DNA from: Pseudomonas fluorescens
Lineage (GTDB): Bacteria > Pseudomonadota > Gammaproteobacteria > Pseudomonadales > Pseudomonadaceae
NCBI RefSeq assembly: GCF_001902145.1
Contig: NZ_MRST01000027.1
Coordinates: 416,519-480,518 of the forward strand
Reading direction: 5' to 3'
Length of the DNA: 64,000 bases
Shown: piece after piece, positions 58,795 to 64,000 of the stretch
Numbering within the stretch: the stretch's first letter is position 1
Layout of the letters: every line of letters begins with the position of its first letter
Notes under the pieces: generated by a model
What the model saw: the letters and a program-made list of their open reading frames with translations, nothing else
Database searches by the model: none
Told to the model about the DNA's origin: nothing
Made by a program: the position numbers and the translations under genes

Positions 58795-59766
58795 TCAGAG
58801 CTGGTCGCGAGCAATCCCGCTACGAATCCGTACGATATCGGCCAATACTGCCAGCGCGATTTCCGATGGCGTCCTGCTCCCCAGATTAAGCCCGATGGGC
58901 GCGTGTATCCGCGCCAGTTCAGGCTCCCCCAACCCACCGATGCGGCGCAGTCGCTCAAAGCGCTTCTGCGAGGTCTGCAGCGATCCCATCACGCCAATGT
59001 AGAACGCGTCGGTACGCACCGCTTCCATCATCGCCAGATCGTCGATACGCGGGTCATGCGTCAGCGCAACCACCGCCGTATCACGGTGACAGCCGCCGTC
59101 GGCAATAAACACCGACGGCAACTGGCGACGAATCTCCACGCCATTGAGCACCACGCCTTCGAGCACTTCATCACGTGGGTCGCAGAGAATCACTTCGAAC
59201 CCAAGGCCGACTGCAAATTCGGCACACGCCTGCGCCACGCTTGAGTACCCGGCCAGCAACAGACGCTGAGCCGCACCGACGCGGATGCGCACCCGCTCAC
59301 TGTCACGCTCGATGCGCACGCCCTGCTCACAATCAGCGACCAGGCTGCGCGCCCCGCTGGCCAGGTCCACCTGGCGAATCAAGCGTCGCTGCCCGAGCAG
59401 CGCCGACTCCACTTCACGCAGGTGCGCCTGCACCTCGCCGTCAGGCTCGAACTTCTCAACCAATACATCGAGAATGCCACCACAGGGCAGGCTGACCCGC
59501 GAGCGCGGATCGTCCCCTGCGCCGTAGCGCACCACGTTGACCGCCTCGAGAAACACACCTTCGGCGACGCGTTCGAGAAAGTCTTCCTCGACGCAACCAC
59601 CCGACAACGACCCAATCCACTGCCCGGCGGCGTTCACCGCCAGCAGCGAACCCGGTGCGCGGGGCGCCGAGCCGTAGGTGGCCAGAACGGTGCACAACCA
59701 AATGCGCTGCCCCGCCACCGACCACTCCAGCGCCCGTCGCACCACTTGCAGATCCAGATGCTGCAT
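58795..59766 (-). CDS. XdhC family molybdenum cofactor protein
   Basis: 323 residues. N-terminal XdhC/CoxI domain ('VLATYGSAPRAPGSLLAVNA', 'GSLSGGCVEEDFLERVAEGV') and C-terminal Rossmann-like domain ('LLLAGYSSVAQACAEFAVGL', 'MMEAVRTDAFYIGVMGSLQT'). XdhC binds and sulfurates molybdenum cofactor before insertion into hydroxylases. One base separates it from the cytochrome gene. Confidence 0.88.
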   Translation of the reverse strand: MQHLDLQVVRRALEWSVAGQRIWLCTVLATYGSAPRAPGSLLAVNAAGQWIGSLSGGCVEEDFLERVAEGVFLEAVNVVRYGAGDDPRSRVSLPCGGILDVLVEKFEPDGEVQAHLREVESALLGQRRLIRQVDLASGARSLVADCEQGVRIERDSERVRIRVGAAQRLLLAGYSSVAQACAEFAVGLGFEVILCDPRDEVLEGVVLNGVEIRRQLPSVFIADGGCHRDTAVVALTHDPRIDDLAMMEAVRTDAFYIGVMGSLQTSQKRFERLRRIGGLGEPELARIHAPIGLNLGSRTPSEIALAVLADIVRIRSGIARDQL

Positions 59767-59767
59767 G

Positions 59768-61003
59768 TCAGTGCGCCTTGTGTTCGATGGACGGCGCCTC
59801 AGCCTGCAGCTTCTGCACGTCGCTCACCGCCAGCTCCGCCGATTGCCCGCCCCAGCCTTGGCGCAGGTAATTGATCAGGTCGGTGAGTTGCTCCGGGCTG
59901 AGTTTCCCAGCGAAGCCCGGCATCGGTTGCATGTGCTCGAACCCGGAGAACTTCTGCTCGCCGATCCCGTCCTCGATCACCCGCACCAGGTTGCGCGGGT
60001 CTTCCAGACGCAGCGTGGTGTTGCCGCGCATCGCCACCGCGATGTGCGGCTTGCCTTCACCACCGGCGGCATGGCAACCGGCACAGACGTTCAGGTATTC
60101 CTGGCGGCCGCGCTGAGCGCTCGGGCCGAGCTTGTCCACCGGAACTTCGACCAACGCCTTGGCTGCCGGCGGTTTATCGCCGAGCAGGAAGGTCGCCATC
60201 GCGGCCAGGTCCGCATCACTCAGGCCCTGGGTGCTGTTGTGGAACACCGGGAACATCTCATTGAACATGGTGCCTTGGGCGCTCATGCCGTGCTTGAGGA
60301 ATGTGCTCAGATCCTGCTCATTCCAGCCGCGCGCGGCCAGGTCAGTGGCGAGCAGGCTGGGCGCCAGATAGCCATTGAGGATGCCGCCGGTCAGGCGCTT
60401 GTCCAGCTCCATCGCACCGGGCAGGCCACGTGGCGTGTGGCATTCGCCGCAGTGGCCGAGCACTTCGACCATGTACTGGCCGCGCTTCCAGGCTTCGCTC
60501 TTGCCTTGGGCCGGTTCCAGTTTCAGCGCTTTGCCGTACAGCACGTTCCAGCCCATCAGGCCCGGGCGAACGTTGAACGGAAAGCTCAGGCTCGTCACCG
60601 GCGCTGCGCGCTCGATCGGCTCGATAGTTTTGAGGTACGCATGAATCGCGTCCGAGTCTTCACGCGGCATCAGGTGGTACGAGGTGTAGGGCATCGCCGG
60701 ATACAAGTACGCACCGTCGCGACGCTTGCCTTCAGTCAACGCGGCGAAGAACTCGTCATCGTTGTACAAGCCAATGCCGTGTTCTTTGCTTGGCGTGATA
60801 TTGGTGCCGTAGATCGTGCCGAACGGCGAGACAATCGGCAGGCCACCCGCAAACGGCGCGCCGCCCGGTGCAGTGTGGCAGGCCATGCAGTCAGCGGCGC
60901 GGGCGAGGTATTCGCCGTGTTTGGCTTGATCATCAGCGTGGGCAAACAATACCGGCGCGGCCAGGCCGACCGCCAAGGCCAGGCGGGTCAGAAAAAGCTT
61001 CAT
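59768..61003 (-). CDS. Triheme cytochrome c of the hydroxylase complex
   Basis: 411 residues from the ATG at 61003. Signal peptide ('RLALAVGLAAPVLFAHA') and three haem sites: 'CMACH', 'CGECH' and 'CAGCH'. It matches the electron-accepting cytochrome subunit of periplasm-linked aldehyde or alcohol dehydrogenases. Passes electrons from the Mo/Fe-S enzyme to the respiratory chain. Confidence 0.9.
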   Translation of the reverse strand: MKLFLTRLALAVGLAAPVLFAHADDQAKHGEYLARAADCMACHTAPGGAPFAGGLPIVSPFGTIYGTNITPSKEHGIGLYNDDEFFAALTEGKRRDGAYLYPAMPYTSYHLMPREDSDAIHAYLKTIEPIERAAPVTSLSFPFNVRPGLMGWNVLYGKALKLEPAQGKSEAWKRGQYMVEVLGHCGECHTPRGLPGAMELDKRLTGGILNGYLAPSLLATDLAARGWNEQDLSTFLKHGMSAQGTMFNEMFPVFHNSTQGLSDADLAAMATFLLGDKPPAAKALVEVPVDKLGPSAQRGRQEYLNVCAGCHAAGGEGKPHIAVAMRGNTTLRLEDPRNLVRVIEDGIGEQKFSGFEHMQPMPGFAGKLSPEQLTDLINYLRQGWGGQSAELAVSDVQKLQAEAPSIEHKAH

Positions 61004-61005
61004 GC

Positions 61006-61545
61006 TTAACCCTCCTTGACCAGGCCGAGATCGGTCAGCACGTTGCGGGTGGCGTTGTAATAACGCACGTACCCGGTACAACGGCAAACGTGATGGCCGA
61101 GGCTGTCCTCGATGACTTGTTCCAGCTTGCTGTGCACGGTCGGCTGGCGTTGCAGTTTCTCCACCAGCACGGTGGCCGCATTGACGAAGCCCGGCGCGCA
61201 ATAGCTGCACTGAAAGGCGAACTCGTCCACGAAGCGTTGCTGGATCGGGTTCAGCTCAGTGACCTGGCCCGACTCATCGCGCTTGGCGTGGCCCTCGATA
61301 GTGCGCACTTGCTTGCCTTCGAAGTAATGCGCGCCAGTGATGCAGGTGCGCACTTCCTCGCTGGTGCCGTCCGGGTTGTCGACGATCACCACACAGGCGT
61401 GGCAAATGCCCTGGCCGCAGCCCAGCCGCGAGCCAGTGAGGTTTTTGTATTCGTGCAGGTAGTCGATCATCGGCAGGTCATCAGGGATGTCCACCGGGCC
61501 GACGGATTGACCATTGAGGGTCAGTTGAAGCGCACGGTTAGCCAT
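61006..61545 (-). CDS. 2Fe-2S subunit of a molybdenum hydroxylase
   Basis: 179 residues. N-terminal plant-type 2Fe-2S motif 'GCGQGICHACVV' and a second cluster domain with 'CSYCAPG' and 'CRCTGY'. It bridges the molybdenum subunit to the cytochrome. Overlaps the large subunit gene by 8 bp. Confidence 0.93.
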   Translation of the reverse strand: MANRALQLTLNGQSVGPVDIPDDLPMIDYLHEYKNLTGSRLGCGQGICHACVVIVDNPDGTSEEVRTCITGAHYFEGKQVRTIEGHAKRDESGQVTELNPIQQRFVDEFAFQCSYCAPGFVNAATVLVEKLQRQPTVHSKLEQVIEDSLGHHVCRCTGYVRYYNATRNVLTDLGLVKEG

Positions 61546-64000
61546 TGAGGGCCTCCTTGATGCGTGCAGCCGTGATTGGCAGGTCGCGAACACGTTTACC
61601 GATGGCGTGTGCCACCGCATTACCGATGGCCCCGACAATCGGGATCATCACCACTTCAGCGATACCTTTGGATGGGTCGCTTGGCGACAGCGCCGGCAGA
61701 ATCTCCGAGGTCTGTTTCCACACGGCAACGTGACGCGCCATCGGCAGGCGGTAGCGGTTGAAGTTCCAGTCGCCCTCCCCCGGCCCACCTTCGTACAGCG
61801 GCATTTCTTCCATCAAGGCGTGACCGATGCCCATGGCCACACCGCCTTCGAGCTGGCCCTTGACCAACTCTTCAACCAGCACACGGCCGCACTCGATCCA
61901 CGAATGGTGATTGAGCACTTCGACCTGCGCCGACCCCTTGTTGACCTTCAACTCCACCAACGTGGCGACGGGGCTGTAGTACGTCACCGCAGCGTTGTTC
62001 AACTGGGTGGCGGGATAGCTGATGTTCTGGCGATCGAGCAGGTGGAAACCGGCAGTGCTCATCAGCGCCTGCTTGGCTTTCGGTGCGCCGTCGCCATATT
62101 TCACCGCCAGACCGTCGAGCGGCAGGCGCTCGCGCACGCCGTCGATGCTGTACTCAGCCTCGGCCCAGCTCCAGCGGTTAAACCCGTGGACCGTGGCAGC
62201 GGTGACCAGGCCGCGCTCATGAGCGCGCTTGGCCAGTTCTTCAAAGCTCAATGGCTGCATGCCGTTGGCGGTGAGCTTGCCGTCCACCCAATGCGCGTCC
62301 TCGCGGCGCACCACATAGGGGTTGGCCTGGCCACCGAACGGGCCCTGGCGCCAGATCTCCAGCGCTGCCGGCCACAAGCCGTGGTTGAACAGCACGCGCG
62401 CCGCTTCACGGGTGGCGTGGCTGAAGTAGTACGCCGAGTTGGTCGCCGAAGACGCCGACGCCAGCTTGCCGACCCAACGCGGGTTACGCAGCAGGTTGTC
62501 CTGCTCGGCCTGGCTCATGGTGTAAGGGTTGCCGCCGGTGACCAGTTGCATTTCCTGCCATTGTGTTTCGCCGGTTTTTACTTCGTGGGCCGGGCTGCCG
62601 AGGAAATCGGCGACCACCAGCGATTGCGAAGTGGACATACCGGTGCCGATTTCGATCCCGATGTGGCGCAGGCTGATGCGACCGTCAGCGTTGAATTCAA
62701 CACTGGCCATCGGCGCTTCGGAACCGGTGCCGAAGTCTTTCTGGCAGATGGCGAAACCGACGCCATACCAGTTATCCGGGTCTGCGGCTTCGCGCTGTTG
62801 CTTGATCGCGTCGCGGTTTTTCCACACGTCGTGCACAGCGGCCTTGTCGAGAATTTCGTGCAGCCGCAACGCACCGGCAGGGATCGCGCCCTGGGTGTTC
62901 TTCATGCCCGAACGCAATGCGTTCTTGCGCCGCAATTCAATGGCATCCACACCGAGGCGACCGGCGATTTCGTCGACCATCATTTCGGTCGCCGCCATGC
63001 TTTGCAGGGTGCCGTACCCACGCATCGAACCGGCTTCAACGCCACGGGAGTGGTACGCAGTGACTTGCAGGTCGTTCTGCGGCATGTAGTAGATCGACTG
63101 CGCCGCCGTGGCGCCGACCGCAGCGACCGATGGGCTGTAATTGACCCGGCCACCGCCGTCGACGCTCATGTCGGCGAGGAAGATTTTGAAGCTGTGGTCG
63201 TTTTTGTCGACTGCCAACTGATAGCGGATATCAAACGGGTGACGCTTGATGCCGCTCTGGAATTGCTCGTAACGGTCGTTGGCCAGGCGCACCGGTACAC
63301 CGGCGCCATACAACGCAGCGAGGGCGGCGTAGTAGACGAAAATATTGTGGTCTTTGGAACCGTAACCCACGGTGTAACCCGGGTGCATATTCAGGTGGGC
63401 CAGGCCGAAGCGCGACGGCGAGATCATCTTGGCGGTCTCTGTCGCAACTTCCAATGGGCACTGGGTAGCCACCACAAAGTGCAGGGTCTTGGTTGCCGGA
63501 TCGTACCAACCGTTGCCGTTGTCCGGCTCCAAGGCGGCTGGTTCGATCGATGGGGTTTTGTAGCGCTCGTCAAACACCAGCCAGTTGTCCGGCGGCGTGT
63601 TGATCTGGCTCTTCATGCGCTCGGCGTAGAACAGCCCGCGCTCGGTCAGGTTGCCGTGCAGGTTTGGCTGGGAATTCCACACCGGGCGACGGTTTTTCAG
63701 CATCGGGAACAGGATCGAATCCTTGAGGCTGGCGAATTCGTCTTCGTCGGCCGAGGTCGGGCCACCCACGCGCACGTAGCGGAAGCTACCGTAGGGGTCA
63801 CCTTCGTAATACGGCACTTTGACGCCGTAACGAATCGCCTTGTCATTGAACTTGAGCTTGTTCTTGGCCTGACGGAAACGCTCGAAGTCGTTCCAGATCA
63901 GGATCGCCACCGGGTGACCGATGAACATCGGCACTTTGCCCTCGGGCAGCAACGGGTCCGGCGCATGTTCTTCCGGGAAGACGATACCGTCCTTGTCCAG
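61538..64000 (-). CDS. Molybdopterin-binding large subunit of a hydroxylase, 5' end outside the window
   Basis: More than 820 codons; the frame is open to the window edge. Xanthine dehydrogenase/isoquinoline oxidoreductase family: 'GYTVGYGSKDHNIFVYYAAL', 'YHSRGVEAGSMRGYGTLQSM', 'IEIGTGMSTSQSLVVADFLG', 'IGHALMEEMPLYEGGPGEGD' and a late Glu in 'GIAEVVMIPIVGAIGNAVAH'. The substrate is an aldehyde or N-heterocycle; the attached cytochrome points to a membrane electron chain rather than NAD. Confidence 0.88.
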   Translation of the reverse strand: MDKDGIVFPEEHAPDPLLPEGKVPMFIGHPVAILIWNDFERFRQAKNKLKFNDKAIRYGVKVPYYEGDPYGSFRYVRVGGPTSADEDEFASLKDSILFPMLKNRRPVWNSQPNLHGNLTERGLFYAERMKSQINTPPDNWLVFDERYKTPSIEPAALEPDNGNGWYDPATKTLHFVVATQCPLEVATETAKMISPSRFGLAHLNMHPGYTVGYGSKDHNIFVYYAALAALYGAGVPVRLANDRYEQFQSGIKRHPFDIRYQLAVDKNDHSFKIFLADMSVDGGGRVNYSPSVAAVGATAAQSIYYMPQNDLQVTAYHSRGVEAGSMRGYGTLQSMAATEMMVDEIAGRLGVDAIELRRKNALRSGMKNTQGAIPAGALRLHEILDKAAVHDVWKNRDAIKQQREAADPDNWYGVGFAICQKDFGTGSEAPMASVEFNADGRISLRHIGIEIGTGMSTSQSLVVADFLGSPAHEVKTGETQWQEMQLVTGGNPYTMSQAEQDNLLRNPRWVGKLASASSATNSAYYFSHATREAARVLFNHGLWPAALEIWRQGPFGGQANPYVVRREDAHWVDGKLTANGMQPLSFEELAKRAHERGLVTAATVHGFNRWSWAEAEYSIDGVRERLPLDGLAVKYGDGAPKAKQALMSTAGFHLLDRQNISYPATQLNNAAVTYYSPVATLVELKVNKGSAQVEVLNHHSWIECGRVLVEELVKGQLEGGVAMGIGHALMEEMPLYEGGPGEGDWNFNRYRLPMARHVAVWKQTSEILPALSPSDPSKGIAEVVMIPIVGAIGNAVAHAIGKRVRDLPITAARIKEALNG

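Noticed and set aside
59678..61009. 443-codon frame opposite the cytochrome c gene
   Set aside because: Shadow; the minus strand has three CxxCH motifs and a signal peptide.
1..64000. Insertion sequences or transposases
   Set aside because: No transposase-like frame or terminal inverted repeats with target duplications were seen in any frame.

Overview
The window looks like the chromosome of a Pseudomonas of the P. fluorescens group. Supporting signs are the thrS-infC-rpmI-rplT-pheST-ihfA order, an RsmE-like CsrA, a periplasmic glutaminase-asparaginase, an rbs operon, DUF1654 and DUF2790 proteins, and paired REP elements of the 'GGGAGCGGGCTTGCCCGCGAA' and 'TAGGAGCGAGCTTGCTCGCGAA' types. GC content is high almost everywhere, so many long antisense reading frames are only shadows of real genes.

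Layout. 1-2250: sugar-acid catabolism (end of an FAH-family gene, then an IlvD/Edd dehydratase). 2300-6090: a REP pair, chromate resistance chrBA, and a nickel/cobalt efflux locus in which rcnA is intact but its repressor rcnR carries two single-base frameshifts; a perfect G/C-tract palindrome lies upstream. 6300-7800: a secreted trypsin-like protease. 7900-11600: remnant of a first integrated element, with a Cro/CI-like divergent switch, an HNH protein, a RelBE toxin-antitoxin pair and the last 43 codons of a tyrosine integrase. 11612-24742: a second, better preserved but defective prophage at the 3' half of tRNA-Pro(GGG). It has 65-bp direct repeats at both ends, matching 19-bp integrase arm sites just inside each end, an intact integrase, an excisionase-like gene, lysis genes (endolysin, Rz/Rz1), tail fibre genes, lambda L- and K-like tail-tip genes, a J fragment, an SOS-box-controlled gene and a cargo (moron) region of unknown genes separated by recurring terminators. 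Head genes, terminase and most tail genes are absent.

24800-32150: core translation operon on the minus strand (thrS, infC, rpmI, rplT, pheS, pheT, ihfA, MerR regulator). 32500-34550: small secreted and hypothetical proteins, a cold-shock protein and an I78 protease inhibitor. 34560-41530: ribose uptake and use (rbsB-A-C-R-K-D) with a periplasmic nucleoside hydrolase at the 3' end, so ribose released from nucleosides can be imported and phosphorylated by the same gene set. 42090-46800: ansB, an SOS-box DUF1654-endA pair, a SPOR lipoprotein, csrA, small proteins and a HAD phosphatase. 46870-49340: a copper-type two-component system behind a CusR/CopR-like box and a DUF2790 gene. 49350-52270: a CigR-like protein and a pcp-DUF979-DUF969 set.

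52650-57060: an accessory strip with decayed small genes (a frameshifted XRE regulator and a frameshifted lipoprotein), an N-terminally short colicin-type immunity protein, an AbiC-like membrane protein overlapping a second membrane protein, and two unrecognised proteins, ending at tRNA-Val(GAC). 57400-64000: a PuuB-like oxidase, a REP pair and a molybdenum hydroxylase operon (large subunit running off the window, 2Fe-2S subunit, triheme cytochrome c, XdhC).

The strongest leads for undescribed biology are the cargo region 17710-21480, the AT-rich membrane gene at 13282, and the AbiC-like pair with its neighbours at 53996-57050. Five single-base indels in four accessory genes are decay, switching or sequence error and need read-level checking.
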